DNA of 64,000 bases from Leptothrix discophora (GCF_030705305.1 NZ_JAUZEE010000003.1:496001-560000); one strand, 5' to 3'. Positions 24,886 to 34,390 are shown, counted from the first letter of the stretch. Translations and numbers: made by a program. The notes: generated by a model from the sequence alone, not told the origin.

Positions 24886-25434
24886 TCACTTCTTCTTCTT
24901 GGGCGCCAGGACCATGATCATCTGGCGGCCTTCGAGCTTGGGCATGTTCTCGACCAGGCTCACATCGGTCAGCTCGTCGCGGATCCGCTCGAGCAGGCGC
25001 ATGCCGATGTCCTGGTGCGTGATTTCCCGACCGCGGAAGCGCAGGGTGACCTTGCCCTTGTCGCCTTCTTCGAGGAAGCGGCGCAGGTTGCGCATCTTGA
25101 TCTGGTAGTCGCCTTCGTCCGTGCCCGGACGGAACTTGACTTCCTTGATGTCGATGACGTGCTGCTTGGCCTTGGCCTCGGCCGCCTTCTTCTGCTCCTG
25201 GTACTTGAACTTGCCGTAGTCCATCAGACGACAGACCGGCGGGTTCGCCGTGGCAGCAATCTCGACCAGATCAACATCGGCCTCAGCCGACAGTCGCAAG
25301 GCTTCCTGGATGCTGACGATGCCCAGGGGCTCGTTCTCGGGTCCGTTCAGACGGACCTCCAGGGCAGTGATCTCGCGGTTCAGCCGATGCTTGCGCTCGA
25401 CGTTGGGCATCCGGCGGTCAAGAAAAGTAGCGAT
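24886..25434 (-). CDS. infC: Translation initiation factor IF-3, with ATC start codon
   Basis: The product has the N-domain ([21 protein letters not shown]) and C-domain ([19 protein letters not shown]) of IF-3, which binds the 30S subunit and rejects non-AUG starts. The start is taken as ATC at 25434-25432: AAGGA lies 8 bases upstream, and it adds I/M-A-T-F-L-D-R-R before the ATG at 25410, which has no Shine-Dalgarno. Use of a near-cognate AUN codon fits the known autoregulation of infC by IF-3. Length is 182 residues. It follows thrS by 74 bases. Confidence 0.95.
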   Translation of the reverse strand: MATFLDRRMPNVERKHRLNREITALEVRLNGPENEPLGIVSIQEALRLSAEADVDLVEIAATANPPVCRLMDYGKFKYQEQKKAAEAKAKQHVIDIKEVKFRPGTDEGDYQIKMRNLRRFLEEGDKGKVTLRFRGREITHQDIGMRLLERIRDELTDVSLVENMPKLEGRQMIMVLAPKKKK

Positions 25435-25508
25435 GGTTCGTTTCCTTCGGGGCTTGCGCCCAAATTGATGAATGCGCCGTCAACCAAGCCGATGGCCCGA
25501 CCCGGTTG

Positions 25509-27428
25509 TCACTGCTCCGGGTTGAGTTCGGCCGAGATCTTCTGGGAGAAGGCCGCCAGGGCCATCACACCGAGGTCCTGGTTGCCTCTGGCGCGCACTG
25601 CAACGGTGCCTGCGTCCCGCTCCTTGTCTCCGACAACGATCAGGTACGGCACCTTTTGCAAGGAATGCTCGCGGATTTTATACGTGATCTTTTCGTTGCG
25701 CAGGTCCAACGTGACCCTAAGCCCTTGTTTCTGCAGCGTTTGGGCCACTTCCCGTGCGTAGTCGGCCTGTCCGTCGGTGATGTTCATGACGCTGACCTGA
25801 ACCGGCGACAGCCACGTCGGCAGCGCGCCGGCGTGTTGCTCGATCAGGATGCCGATGAAGCGCTCGAGGCTGCCGACGATCGCGCGGTGCAGGACGATCG
25901 GCCGATGGCGGGCGCCGTCCTCGCCGACGTACTCGGCGTCGAGGCGCTCCGGCAGGTTCGGATCGACCTGGATGGTGCCGCACTGCCAGGGCCGGCCCAG
26001 CGCGTCCTTGAGCGTGTACTCGATCTTCGGACCGTAGAAGGCGCCCTCGCCCGGCAGGTATTCGAAGTCGCAGCCGGACGCCTTCAGGCCCGCGGCCAGC
26101 GCGTTCTCGGCGCGGTCCCAGCTCTCCTCCGTGCCGATGCGCTTCTCGGGCCGGGTCGACAGCTTGTAGATGATGTCGTTGAAGCCGAAGTGGCGGTAGA
26201 CCTTCTGCAGCAGCGTCGTGAAGGCGATCACCTCGGCCTGGATCTGGTCCTCGGTGCAGAAGATGTGGCCGTCGTCCTGCGTGAAGGCGCGCACCCGCAT
26301 GATGCCGTGCAGGCCGCCGGTCGGCTCGTTGCGGTGGCACTGGCCGAACTCGCCGAAGCGCAGCGGCAGGTCGCGGTAGCTCTTGATGCCCTGCTTGAAG
26401 ATCAGGATATGGCCGGGGCAGTTCATCGGCTTGAGCGCGTAGTCGCGCTTCTCCGACTCGGTCACGAACATGTTCTCGCGGTACTTGTCCCAGTGGCCGG
26501 TCTTCTCCCACAGGCCCTGGTCAAGGATCTGCGGGCCCTTGACTTCCTGGTAGCCGTTGTCGCGGTAGACCCGGCGCATGTACTGCTCGACCTCCTGCCA
26601 CAGCGTCCAGCCCTTGGGGTGCCAGAACACGGTGCCGGGCGAGTGCTCGTCGATGTGGAACAGGTCGAGCTCGCGGCCGAGCTTGCGGTGGTCGCGCTTC
26701 TCGGCCTCCTCCAGCATCGTCAGGTACTTCTGCAGGTCGTCCTTGCTCGCCCAGGCGGTGCCGTAGACGCGCTGCAGCATCTCGTTGCGATGGTCGCCGC
26801 GCCAGTAGGCGCCAGCCACCTTCATCAGCTTGAAGAACTTCAGCTTGCCGGTGCTGGGCACGTGCGGGCCGCGGCACAGGTCGGTGAAGGCGCCCTCGCT
26901 GTACAGGGACACGTCCTCGCCGGCCGGGATGCTGGCGATGATCTCGGCCTTGTAGGCCTCGCCGATGGACTTGAAGTAGGCGACCGCCTCGTCGCGCGGC
27001 AGCACGCGGCGCGTGACCGGCTCGTCCTTGTTGGCCAGCTCGGTCATCTTCTTCTCGATGACGGCCAGGTCCTCGGTCGTGAAGGGACGCTTGTACGAGA
27101 AGTCGTAATAGAAGCCGTGCTCGATGGTCGGGCCGATCGTGATCTGGGCGTCCGGGAACAGCTCCTTGACGGCATAGGCCAGCAGGTGGGCGGTCGAGTG
27201 GCGGATCATGTCCAGGCCGTCGGCATCCTTGGGCGTGACGATCGCCAGTGCCGTGTCGGACTCGATGCGGTGGCTCAGGTCGACCAGCCGGGCGGACTCG
27301 CCGCTGCCGACGCGGCCGCCGAGCGCGGCCTTGGCCAGGCCGGCGCCGATCGAGGCAGCCACCTCGGCCACCGTCACCGGGGCGTCGAATTCGCGGCGCG
27401 AGCCGTCGGGCAATTGAATCGAGACCAT
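25509..27428 (-). CDS. thrS: Threonyl-tRNA synthetase
   Basis: A 639-residue protein with TGS domain (1-61), editing domain with the H-S-x-A-H-L motif near 78, class-II catalytic core with M-N-C-P-G-H at about 333 and F-R-x-x-[12 protein letters not shown] near 360, and the anticodon-binding domain at the C-terminus. It attaches Thr to tRNA-Thr and edits Ser. GGAG lies shortly before the ATG. Its leader contains an intrinsic terminator and a 15-codon ORF, which suggests attenuation. Confidence 0.98.
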   Translation of the reverse strand: MVSIQLPDGSRREFDAPVTVAEVAASIGAGLAKAALGGRVGSGESARLVDLSHRIESDTALAIVTPKDADGLDMIRHSTAHLLAYAVKELFPDAQITIGPTIEHGFYYDFSYKRPFTTEDLAVIEKKMTELANKDEPVTRRVLPRDEAVAYFKSIGEAYKAEIIASIPAGEDVSLYSEGAFTDLCRGPHVPSTGKLKFFKLMKVAGAYWRGDHRNEMLQRVYGTAWASKDDLQKYLTMLEEAEKRDHRKLGRELDLFHIDEHSPGTVFWHPKGWTLWQEVEQYMRRVYRDNGYQEVKGPQILDQGLWEKTGHWDKYRENMFVTESEKRDYALKPMNCPGHILIFKQGIKSYRDLPLRFGEFGQCHRNEPTGGLHGIMRVRAFTQDDGHIFCTEDQIQAEVIAFTTLLQKVYRHFGFNDIIYKLSTRPEKRIGTEESWDRAENALAAGLKASGCDFEYLPGEGAFYGPKIEYTLKDALGRPWQCGTIQVDPNLPERLDAEYVGEDGARHRPIVLHRAIVGSLERFIGILIEQHAGALPTWLSPVQVSVMNITDGQADYAREVAQTLQKQGLRVTLDLRNEKITYKIREHSLQKVPYLIVVGDKERDAGTVAVRARGNQDLGVMALAAFSQKISAELNPEQ

Positions 27429-27450
27429 CTGCGGAACTCCGTGGAAGACA

Positions 27451-27478
27451 TGAAAAAAGCGCGGGGTCGCCGCGCTTT
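27451..27478 (-). terminator. Attenuator-like terminator in the thrS leader
   Basis: On the minus strand the stem AAGCGCGG/CCGCGCTT with a 5-base loop is followed by TTTTTT. It ends 23 bases before the thrS ATG, leaving only room for the ribosome-binding site, so it must be regulated or leaky. Confidence 0.85.
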
Positions 27479-27514
27479 CTCGAGGGGGAGAGGGGATATG
27501 CGGACGACCGGCGA

Positions 27515-27562
27515 TCAGGCCCGGCTGGGGGCGGCGTTCGACGTTCGCGGTGTCATAACCAT
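27515..27562 (-). CDS. Possible thrS leader peptide (15 aa)
   Basis: The 15-codon ORF encodes [15 protein letters not shown] and has GGGGAAAGG 4 bases before the ATG, a strong Shine-Dalgarno. It ends 36 bases before the terminator stem. It contains two Thr codons, one of them ACA, rare in this GC-rich DNA. The Thr content is modest, so a role as a threonine-sensing attenuator peptide is an inference only. Confidence 0.4.
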   Translation of the reverse strand: MVMTPRTSNAAPSRA

Positions 27563-27616
27563 GGTGCCTTTCCCCGTTCCTTGTCGTGTCCGAAAAGTTG
27601 AGATTCTAAGCAGAAA

Positions 27617-27675
27617 GCCCAGGGGTTCACCCTGGGCCTGCGGCGACCGGCCGCCCGCGAGGGCGGCCTTCGGTC
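27617..27675 (-). terminator. Tandem hairpins downstream of aceA
   Basis: Two perfect stem-loops follow the aceA stop: GGCCGCCC/GGGCGGCC at 27649-27668, then GCCCAGGG/CCCTGGGC at 27617-27637 followed by TTTCTG. The second resembles an intrinsic terminator with a short T-tract. Confidence 0.7.
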
Positions 27676-27681
27676 ACGCGA

Positions 27682-28998
27682 TCAGTGGAACTGCTCTTCC
27701 TCGGTCGAGCCGGTCAGCGCCTTGACGCTGGACGAGCCGCCCTGGATCACCGTGGTGACGTCGTCGAAATAGCCCGCGCCGACTTCCTGCTGGTGCGACA
27801 CGAAGGTGTAGCCCTTCTCGCGGGCGGCGAATTCCTGTTCCTGGACCTGCTCGACGTAGTGCTTCATGCCTTCGCCGCGGGCATAGGCGTGGGCGAACTG
27901 GAAGGTGTTGTACCAGTTGATGTGGATGCCCGCGAGGGTGATGAACTGGTACTTGTAGCCCAGCGCCGAGAGGTCTTCCTGGAAGGCGGCGATCTGCTTG
28001 TCGTCCAGGTTCTTCTTCCAGTTGAAGGACGGCGAGCAGTTGTAGCTCAGCAGCTTGCCCGGGCAGGCGGCATGCACGGCCTGCGCGAACTCGCGGGCGA
28101 AGCCGATGTCGGGCACGCCGGTCTCGCACCAGACCAGGTCGGCGTAGGGCGCGTAGGCGACGCCGCGGCTGATGGCCTGCTCCAGGCCGTTCTTGACGCG
28201 GTAGAAGCCTTCCTGGGTGCGCTCACCGGTCAGGAAGGGCTGGTCGTTGGCGTCGTGGTTGCTGGTGATCAGGTTGGCGGCTTCCGCGTCGGTGCGGGCC
28301 AGCACGATGGTGGGCACGCCCATGACGTCGGCGGCAAAGCGCGCGGCGATCAGCTTCTCGACCGCTTCCTGCGTCGGCACGAGCACCTTGCCACCCATGT
28401 GACCGCACTTCTTGACCGCGGCGAGCTGGTCCTCGAAGTGCACGCCGGCGGCGCCGGAGGCAATCATGTTCTTCATCAGCTCGAAGGCGTTGAGCACGCC
28501 GCCGAAGCCGGCTTCCGCGTCCGCCACGATCGGCAGGAAGTAGTCGATGAACGCCTCGCTGCCCGGCTCGATGCCACGCGACCACTGGATCTCGTCGGCA
28601 CGCTTGAAGGTGTTGTTGATGCGGCGGACCATCGTCGGCACCGAGTCGTACGCGTACAGCGACTGATCGGGGTACATGGTCTCGGAGGTGTTGCCGTCGG
28701 CGGCGACCTGCCAGCCCGACAGGTAGACCGCTTCCAGGCCGGCCTTGGCCTGCTGCATCGCCTGGCCAGCGGTGATCGCGCCGAAGGCATTCACGTAGCC
28801 CTTCTTGGCGCCACCGTTGACGAGGTCCCACAGCTTCTCGGCGCCACGCTTGGCCAGCGTGTACTCGGGCTGGAGGCTGCCACGCAGGCGCACCACGTCG
28901 GCGGCGCTGTAGCCGCGCTTGACGGTCTTCCAACGGGGGTTCTGCTCCCAGTCGGTGATCAGCGCGTCAATCTGTTGCTGGCGGGTCGGTTGGCTCAT
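27682..28998 (-). CDS. aceA: Isocitrate lyase
   Basis: A 438-residue enzyme of normal length with the catalytic [13 protein letters not shown] motif near residue 205, and W-S-R-G-I-E-P-G and N-C-S-P-S-F-N-W near 160 and 330. It splits isocitrate into glyoxylate and succinate, the first step of the glyoxylate shunt used for growth on acetate and fatty acids. The ATG at 28998 gives the conserved [10 protein letters not shown] start. Malate synthase is not in the window. The 335-bp upstream region has operator-like symmetric sites. Confidence 0.97.
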   Translation of the reverse strand: MSQPTRQQQIDALITDWEQNPRWKTVKRGYSAADVVRLRGSLQPEYTLAKRGAEKLWDLVNGGAKKGYVNAFGAITAGQAMQQAKAGLEAVYLSGWQVAADGNTSETMYPDQSLYAYDSVPTMVRRINNTFKRADEIQWSRGIEPGSEAFIDYFLPIVADAEAGFGGVLNAFELMKNMIASGAAGVHFEDQLAAVKKCGHMGGKVLVPTQEAVEKLIAARFAADVMGVPTIVLARTDAEAANLITSNHDANDQPFLTGERTQEGFYRVKNGLEQAISRGVAYAPYADLVWCETGVPDIGFAREFAQAVHAACPGKLLSYNCSPSFNWKKNLDDKQIAAFQEDLSALGYKYQFITLAGIHINWYNTFQFAHAYARGEGMKHYVEQVQEQEFAAREKGYTFVSHQQEVGAGYFDDVTTVIQGGSSSVKALTGSTEEEQFH

Positions 28999-29082
28999 CG
29001 GATGCTCCGGTTCAGGTGACAGGAAAAGGGGTGACTCGATGGCTCTCAGCTTAGCGACGTCGTCCCCGATCCGGCAACACTT

Positions 29083-29100
29083 ATGTCTTATATAAGATAT
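29083..29100. promoter_or_regulatory. 18-bp palindrome upstream of aceA
   Basis: A perfect TCTTATATAAGA core (29086-29097) is extended by two further symmetric base pairs with one mismatched pair between. It lies 85-102 bases before the aceA ATG. Such an AT-only palindrome is exceptional in this GC-rich sequence and looks like a regulator site; the regulator is unknown. Confidence 0.6.
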
Positions 29101-29137
29101 AAAACGCAATTCAATGAAATCAACAGCTTAGCAAAGA

Positions 29138-29217
29138 TTTTTTATGATGCGGAACGGGTTTTCTCAGAGCGGAAGATTTTGCGGCGGCGCAGCATGGCCG
29201 TTTTTCACGATGCGGAA
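29138..29217. promoter_or_regulatory. Paired TTCCGCATCRTRAAAAA sites, 63 bp apart
   Basis: On the minus strand, 17-base sites at 29154-29138 and 29217-29201 differ at two positions. Their spacing of 63 bp is six helical turns, as expected for a regulator binding both on one face. The region between aceA and the ureohydrolase gene (29000-29334) contains no gene. IclR-type regulators bind partly similar sequences, which is only a suggestion. Confidence 0.55.
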
Positions 29218-29334
29218 CAGCAATTCATCACGGTGAAATCCGGCCCCAGGACGCCGGCCCGAGCGCTGTGCGATCCTGCCGCCGCCTCGTTCCGGCCCGC
29301 CGCCGTCCCCGCCTTCTGACCTTGCCCGTCCGCC

Positions 29335-30333
29335 ATGACCGCCTTCGCCTACCTCAGCAACGACACCTTCCTGAAGGCGCCCGGCGCCGCTCCTGCCGGG
29401 GCGGCCGACAGCGCCCCCGGGTCGCCCTACGGCGTCGCCGGCATCACCTGGGACGGCGCGGTCACGAACCGCCCCGGCGCGCGCTTCGGGCCGCGCGCGA
29501 TCCGGCAGGCCAGCCACATGCTGTGCGACGGCATCCATCCGCTGTTCGACAACAGCCCGCTGGGCGAGCCGGGCCGCAGCCGGCCGGCCCTCGTCGACCA
29601 CGGCGACCTGGCGCTGCCCAACACCTCGCTGCAGGCCATGCGCGACGCGCTGGAGCTGCAGGCCGCGCTGCTGATCCGCCAGCGCCACATGGCCTGGCTG
29701 GGCGGCGACCACTCGGTCACGCTGTCGCTGCTGCGGGCCTACCGGGCCTGGCTGGGCCGCCCGCTCGGCCTGCTGCATTTCGACGCCCACTGCGACACCT
29801 GGACCGACCACTTCGGCGAGCCCAGCGGCCACGGCACCTGGGTCTACGAGGCGATCCGCGAGGGCCTGGTCGACCCGGCCGCGACGGTGCAGGTCGGCAT
29901 CCGCTCGGCGGGCTCGCGCGAGGCCCGCGACTACGTGCGCAGCTGCGGTGGCGAGATCTTCACCGCCCGCGAGCTGCGCGGCCTGGACGGCGCCGGCCTG
30001 TCGCCGGTGCTGGCCGCCATCCGCCAGCGCTGGCATGAGCGCGGCCTGCCGCCGCTCTACCTGAGCCTGGACATCGACTGCCTGGACCCCGCCTTCGCGC
30101 CCGGCACCGGCACGCCCGAGCCCGGCGGCCTGACCAGCAACCAGGTGCTGACGCTGCTGGAGGCCCTGGCCGACCAGAACTGGGTCGGCATGGACTGCGT
30201 CGAGGTCGCCCCTGCCTACGACCATGCCGAGCTGACCAGCCTGGCCGCCGCGACCTTCGTCTGGACCTACCTGTGCGGGCGCATGCACCACGACACGGTG
30301 GTGCCGGGCGCTGCGGGATCCACGCCGGGTTGA
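29335..30333 (+). CDS. speB: Agmatinase-type ureohydrolase
   Basis: A 332-residue arginase-family protein with all manganese ligands visible: G-G-D-H-S (His126), F-D-A-H-C-D (Asp150, His152, Asp154) and S-L-D-I-D-C-L-D-P (Asp246, Asp248), followed by G-T-G-T-P-E-P-G-G. The family hydrolyses guanidino compounds to amine and urea. Agmatine to putrescine is the best guess because putrescine catabolic and transport genes follow, but guanidinobutyrate or another guanidine is possible. It starts 336 bases from aceA on the opposite strand and is followed 66 bases later by a hemerythrin gene. Confidence 0.85.
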   Translation: MTAFAYLSNDTFLKAPGAAPAGAADSAPGSPYGVAGITWDGAVTNRPGARFGPRAIRQASHMLCDGIHPLFDNSPLGEPGRSRPALVDHGDLALPNTSLQAMRDALELQAALLIRQRHMAWLGGDHSVTLSLLRAYRAWLGRPLGLLHFDAHCDTWTDHFGEPSGHGTWVYEAIREGLVDPAATVQVGIRSAGSREARDYVRSCGGEIFTARELRGLDGAGLSPVLAAIRQRWHERGLPPLYLSLDIDCLDPAFAPGTGTPEPGGLTSNQVLTLLEALADQNWVGMDCVEVAPAYDHAELTSLAAATFVWTYLCGRMHHDTVVPGAAGSTPG

Positions 30334-30399
30334 TGCGGCGCAAGCCGGCCCGCGGCCGGGCCCGAACAATGGCTGCATCAACGCACCGAGGATGCCGCC

Positions 30400-30930
30400 A
30401 TGACCCGCCCGACCCTGCAGACGATCCGAGGCCGCGTGGTCGATGCCGTGCCGCTGAGCCCGCTGGAGGTGCTCGACGACGAGCACCGCCAGATGGTCGT
30501 GATGCTGGCCCGGCTGGACCGCCTGGTCGACCCGGCGCTGGGCCTGCCCGAACCCGAGATCCGCGCGCTGGCGCACGAGGTCCACACCTTCTTCAGCGAG
30601 CACGCCCGCCAGCACCACGCGCTGGAGGAACTGCACGTCTTCCCCGGCCTGCTCAACAGTGCCGACGAGCGCCTGCGCAGCCAGATCGAGCGCTTGGTGC
30701 AGGACCACGGCTGGCTGGAGCAGAACTGGCTGGAGCTGGCGCCGAACGTGTCGGCCATCGCCGAGGGCATGGTCGGCGCCGACATGGACCTGCTGCGCGA
30801 GGCGGTCACGCTGTTCAACGCGCTCTACCACGACCACATCCGGGTCGAGGAGACGCTGGCCTACCCCGAGGCACGCCGGCGCGAGGCCGAGCTGGCCGCC
30901 GCCGCGGCGGCACGCCTGCAGGCCGGCTGA
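30400..30930 (+). CDS. Hemerythrin-domain protein
   Basis: A 176-residue all-helical protein with the HHE pattern: D-D-E-H (His29), V-H-T-F-F-S-E-H-A-R-Q-H-H-A-L-E-E (61-77), Q-D-H-G (His103) and Y-H-D-H-I-R-V-E-E (143-151). These residues would hold a non-haem di-iron centre that binds oxygen, nitric oxide or iron. It follows the ureohydrolase closely and is convergent with the Lrp-type gene, 12 bases between stops. A link to polyamine metabolism is not evident from sequence. Confidence 0.88.
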   Translation: MTRPTLQTIRGRVVDAVPLSPLEVLDDEHRQMVVMLARLDRLVDPALGLPEPEIRALAHEVHTFFSEHARQHHALEELHVFPGLLNSADERLRSQIERLVQDHGWLEQNWLELAPNVSAIAEGMVGADMDLLREAVTLFNALYHDHIRVEETLAYPEARRREAELAAAAAARLQAG

Positions 30931-30942
30931 GGCGGTCCGACC

Positions 30943-31422
30943 TCAGACCTCCAGAGCGGTCGTCTTCTTGACCGTGCGCAGCACCAGCATCGAGTTGGAC
31001 CGCACCACGCCAGGCAGCTGCGCCAGCACCTCGGCGTGGATGCGCTCGAGGTCCGCCGCGTCCTGGTAGGTGTAGCGGATCAGGTAGTCGTTGCTGCCGG
31101 CGACGTAGTAGCAGTCGAGGATGGCCGGCTCCTGCCGCACCGCCTCCTCGAAGCGCTTGAGCGTCTCCATCGAGGTGCGCTCGACGTTGACGATCGTGAA
31201 CGAGGTGCCCGACTGGCCCACCGCGCGCGGGTCGAGCAGCGCCACCACCTGCGCGATCACGCCGCTGTCCTCCAGCCGCCGGACCCGCCGCAGGCAGGCC
31301 GACGGCGACAGGTGGACCCGCTCGGCCAGCTCCACATTGGTCAGCCGGGCGTCGCGCTGCAATTGACGAAGAATGGCGCGATCGGTGGGGTCGAGTTGCA
31401 CGCTGGAGCTCATCAGCGGCAT
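30943..31422 (-). CDS. Lrp/AsnC-family transcriptional regulator
   Basis: A 159-residue protein with an N-terminal helix-turn-helix (L-D-P-T-D-R-A-I-L-R-Q-L-Q, L-S-P-S-A-C-L-R-R-V-R-R-L) and an amino-acid-binding RAM domain with C-Y-Y-V-A-G-S-N-D-Y-L. Such proteins regulate amino acid and amine metabolism as octamers. It is divergent from the aminotransferase gene at 31584, with overlapping inverted repeats between, so local control is likely. ATG 31422 and 31413 are both possible starts. Confidence 0.93.
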   Translation of the reverse strand: MPLMSSSVQLDPTDRAILRQLQRDARLTNVELAERVHLSPSACLRRVRRLEDSGVIAQVVALLDPRAVGQSGTSFTIVNVERTSMETLKRFEEAVRQEPAILDCYYVAGSNDYLIRYTYQDAADLERIHAEVLAQLPGVVRSNSMLVLRTVKKTTALEV

Positions 31423-31444
31423 CTTATTGCGTCAACGCAGCCTC

Positions 31445-31461
31445 GAACGCACGTTCGTGCG
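31445..31461. promoter_or_regulatory. Overlapping inverted repeats between Lrp gene and aminotransferase
   Basis: GAACG-CA-CGTTC (31445-31456) overlaps CGCACG-TT-CGTGCG (31448-31461). The site is 23 bases before the regulator start and 122 bases before the aminotransferase, consistent with an autoregulatory operator of the Lrp-type protein. Confidence 0.45.
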
Positions 31462-31583
31462 CTCGGCGCGGGACACCCCGGTCGCACAACGCAACCCGCT
31501 TGCGGCGGCTCTTGCCTAGACTGGCCCAAGCCGCACCAGGCCGGTCCGCAAGGGGTGGACCGGGCCGGCGCACGGAGCCACCG

Positions 31584-32912
31584 ATGACCCAGCACCCGCA
31601 CACCGACGTCCCGGCGATGGACGCCTACTGGATGCCCTTCACCGCCAACCGGCAGTTCAAGAAGAACCCCCGGCTGCTGGCGCGCGCCGAAGGCATGCAC
31701 TACTGGACGGCGGACGGCCGTCAGATCCTCGACGGCGTGGCCGGCCTGTGGTGCGTCAACGCCGGCCACGGCCGGCCGCGCATCGTCCGGGCGATCCAGG
31801 AACAGGCCGCCGAGATGGACTACGCGCCGCCCTTCCAGATGGGCCACCCGAAGGCCTTCGAGCTGGCCGAGCGGGTCGCGGCGCTGGCCCCGGCCGGGCT
31901 GAACCGGGTCTTCTTCACCAACTCCGGCTCCGAGGCGGTCGAGACCGCGCTGAAGATCGCGCTGGCCTACCACCGCTCGCGCGGCGAAGCCTCGCGGACC
32001 CGGCTGATCGGCCGCGAGCGCGGCTACCACGGCGTCAACTTCGGCGGCATCTCGGTCGGCGGCATGGTCGCCAACCGCAAGATGTTCGGCAGCCTGCTGT
32101 CCGGCGTCGACCACATCCGCCACACCCACGACCCGGCCCGCAACGCCTACAGCCGCGGCCAGCCGCCGCACGGCGTCGAGCTGGCCGACGACATCGAGCG
32201 CCTGGTCGCGCTGCATGACGCGTCGACCATCGCGGCGGTGATCGTCGAGCCGGTCGCCGGCTCCACCGGCGTGCTGATCCCGCCGATCGGCTACCTTCAG
32301 CGCCTGCGCGAGCTGTGCGACAAGCACGGCATCCTGCTGATCTTCGACGAGGTCATCACCGGCTTCGGCCGCACCGGCTCGCCCTTCGCGGCCCAGACCT
32401 TCGGCGTCACGCCGGACCTGATGACGCTGGCCAAGGGCATCACCAACGGCTGCGTGCCGATGGGCGCGGTGCTCGCCAGCCAGAAGATCCACGACACCTT
32501 CATGGGTGGCCCGGAACACCTGATCGAGCTGTTCCACGGCTACACCTATTCGGCCCACCCGCTGGCCTGCGCGGCCGGCCTGGCAACCCTGGACACCTAT
32601 GCCGAGGAAGGCCTGCTGTCGCGCGCCGCCACGCTGCAGGAGACCTTCGCCGACGCGCTGCACACGCTGCGCGAGGCGCCCCACGTGATCGACATCCGCA
32701 ACATCGGCCTGGTCGGCGGCATCGAGCTGGCGCCGCGTCCGGGCGAGCCCGGCAAGCGCGCCTTCGAGGTCTTCCTGGACTGCTACGAACGCGGCCTGCT
32801 GATCCGCACCACCGGCGACACGATCGCGCTGTCGCCGCCGCTGATCATCGAGCCGGCGCACATCGGCCAGATCGTCGAGACGCTCGGCGCGGCGCTGCGT
32901 CGGGTGGCCTGA
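31584..32912 (+). CDS. Class-III aminotransferase, omega-amino acid:pyruvate type
   Basis: A 442-residue PLP enzyme. It has W-M-P-F-T-A-N-R at residue 16, typical of beta-alanine/omega-amino acid:pyruvate aminotransferases, N-S-G-S-E-A-V-E-T near 113, G-Y-H-G near 147, I-F-D-E-V-I-T-G-F-G-R (Asp255) and T-L-A-K-G-I-T-N-G (Lys284, the PLP Schiff-base lysine). It probably transfers amino groups from beta-alanine, putrescine-derived omega-amino acids or the diamine itself to pyruvate. GGAG precedes the ATG by 8 bases. It starts the + strand polyamine run, divergent from the Lrp gene, and precedes the PuuB-like oxidase by 61 bases. Confidence 0.92.
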   Translation: MTQHPHTDVPAMDAYWMPFTANRQFKKNPRLLARAEGMHYWTADGRQILDGVAGLWCVNAGHGRPRIVRAIQEQAAEMDYAPPFQMGHPKAFELAERVAALAPAGLNRVFFTNSGSEAVETALKIALAYHRSRGEASRTRLIGRERGYHGVNFGGISVGGMVANRKMFGSLLSGVDHIRHTHDPARNAYSRGQPPHGVELADDIERLVALHDASTIAAVIVEPVAGSTGVLIPPIGYLQRLRELCDKHGILLIFDEVITGFGRTGSPFAAQTFGVTPDLMTLAKGITNGCVPMGAVLASQKIHDTFMGGPEHLIELFHGYTYSAHPLACAAGLATLDTYAEEGLLSRAATLQETFADALHTLREAPHVIDIRNIGLVGGIELAPRPGEPGKRAFEVFLDCYERGLLIRTTGDTIALSPPLIIEPAHIGQIVETLGAALRRVA

Positions 32913-32973
32913 GGCCGGGGCCGCGAGACGGCGCGCACGGGGCTTGCAAACGGAGCCTGCAAACAGGATCCGC

Positions 32974-34290
32974 ATGGGCCGACTCCTCAGCATCGACCGC
33001 CACCTCGCCCGCGACTCGTACTACGCGGCCACCGCCGTGCGCGACCACCATTGGCCGGCGCTGGACGGCGAACTGCGCTGCGACGTGGCGGTGGTCGGCG
33101 GCGGGCTGGCCGGCCTGTCGGCCGCACTCGAACTGGCCGAACGCGGCCACCAGGTCGCGTTGCTGGAAGCCCGCCAGGTCGGCTGGGGCGCCTCGGGCCG
33201 CAACGGCGGCCAGGCCATCCACGGGCTGGCCTGCGACCAGGGCGTGATCGAGCGCCAGCTGGGCCTCGACGCGGCCCGCCAGGTCTGGGCGCTGTCGCTC
33301 GAAGCGGTCGCGCGCATCCGCGAGACGAGCCGCCGCCACGCCATCGATTGCGACTGGCGCGACGGCTACCTGGGCGTGGCCACCAGCGCGCGCAAGGCCG
33401 ACGCGCTGAAGGCCTGGGCCGAGCGCATGGCCGATGCCTACGGACATCGCTTCGACTGGCTGGGCCCGGACCGGCTCGGCGACTTCATCCGCAGCCCGCG
33501 CTTCCACAGTGGCCTGCACGATCCGGCATCCGGCCATCTGCATCCCCTGAAGTACGCGCTGGGCATCGCCCGTGCCGCCGCACTGGCGGGCGTGCGCATC
33601 TTCGAGCACACGCCGGTGACGCGACTCGAACGCGGCAGCCCGGCGACGCTGCACAGCGCGCACGGCCGCGTCGTCGCCGACCAGGTGCTGCTGGCCGGCA
33701 ACGTCTACCAGCAGGGCCTGGCGCCCGAACTGGAGCCGCGGATCATGCCGGTGGGCACCTACATCGTCTGCACCGCGCCGCTGCCGCAGGCGCAGCTCGA
33801 CGCGCTGCTGCCGCGCGGCACGGCGGTCTGCGACAGCAACTTCGTGCTTGACTACTTCCGGCCGACCGCCGACCGCCGCATCCTCTACGGCGGCCGGGTC
33901 AGCTACAGCATGGTCACGCCGCCGCGGCTGGCCGAGGCCATGCATGCGCGCATGGTGCGCACCTTTCCGGCGCTCGCACCGGTGCGCATCGCCCATGCAT
34001 GGGGCGGCTTCGTCGACATCACGATGAACCGCGCGCCCGACTTCGGCCGGCTCGCGCCGGTGGCCGGCCAGGCCGGCGCCAACGTCTACTACCTGCAAGG
34101 CTTCTCGGGCCACGGCCTCGCGCTGACCGGCCTGGCCGGCCAGATGGTGGCGCAGGCGATCAGCGGCGACGCCTCGCGCTTCGACCTGTTCGCGCGCCTG
34201 AAGCACCGACCCTTCCCGGGCGGCGCGCTGCTGCGCATGCCCTCGCTGGTGCTGGCGATGGCGTGGTACCGGCTGATGGACCTGCTGTGA
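32974..34290 (+). CDS. puuB: PuuB-like FAD-dependent amine oxidoreductase
   Basis: A 438-residue protein with an N-terminal dinucleotide-binding V-V-G-G-G-L-A-G-L-S-A-A motif (40-51), G-A-S-G-R-N-G-G-Q (about 73) and the C-terminal Y-L-Q-G-F-S-G-H-G-L-A-L-T-G FAD-contact motif of the DAO family. This matches gamma-glutamylputrescine oxidase, which oxidises gamma-glutamylputrescine to the aldehyde with release of ammonia and peroxide. The ATG at 32974 has AGGA 6 bases upstream. Its neighbours (PuuD-, PuuA- and PuuC-like) support the pathway assignment. A related oxidase for another amine cannot be excluded. Confidence 0.87.
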   Translation: MGRLLSIDRHLARDSYYAATAVRDHHWPALDGELRCDVAVVGGGLAGLSAALELAERGHQVALLEARQVGWGASGRNGGQAIHGLACDQGVIERQLGLDAARQVWALSLEAVARIRETSRRHAIDCDWRDGYLGVATSARKADALKAWAERMADAYGHRFDWLGPDRLGDFIRSPRFHSGLHDPASGHLHPLKYALGIARAAALAGVRIFEHTPVTRLERGSPATLHSAHGRVVADQVLLAGNVYQQGLAPELEPRIMPVGTYIVCTAPLPQAQLDALLPRGTAVCDSNFVLDYFRPTADRRILYGGRVSYSMVTPPRLAEAMHARMVRTFPALAPVRIAHAWGGFVDITMNRAPDFGRLAPVAGQAGANVYYLQGFSGHGLALTGLAGQMVAQAISGDASRFDLFARLKHRPFPGGALLRMPSLVLAMAWYRLMDLL

Positions 34291-34374
34291 TCGGCACGAC
34301 GCGCGCGCCGATCGCACCCATCGATCGCCGCAAGGCGCCTCGGGACAAGCCCGCAGGCTGGCCCGCAAGGCCTC

Positions 34375-34390
34375 TGGCACACTCGATGCA
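34375..34390 (+). promoter_or_regulatory. Sigma-54-like promoter upstream of puuD
   Basis: TGGCAC-N5-ATGCA matches the -24/-12 consensus (TGGCAC-N5-TTGCA) at all but one base, with the required 10 bases between the GG and GC. It lies 79 bases before the puuD-like ATG. The rest of the 178-bp gap after puuB (34291-34468) shows no gene. Confidence 0.5.
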
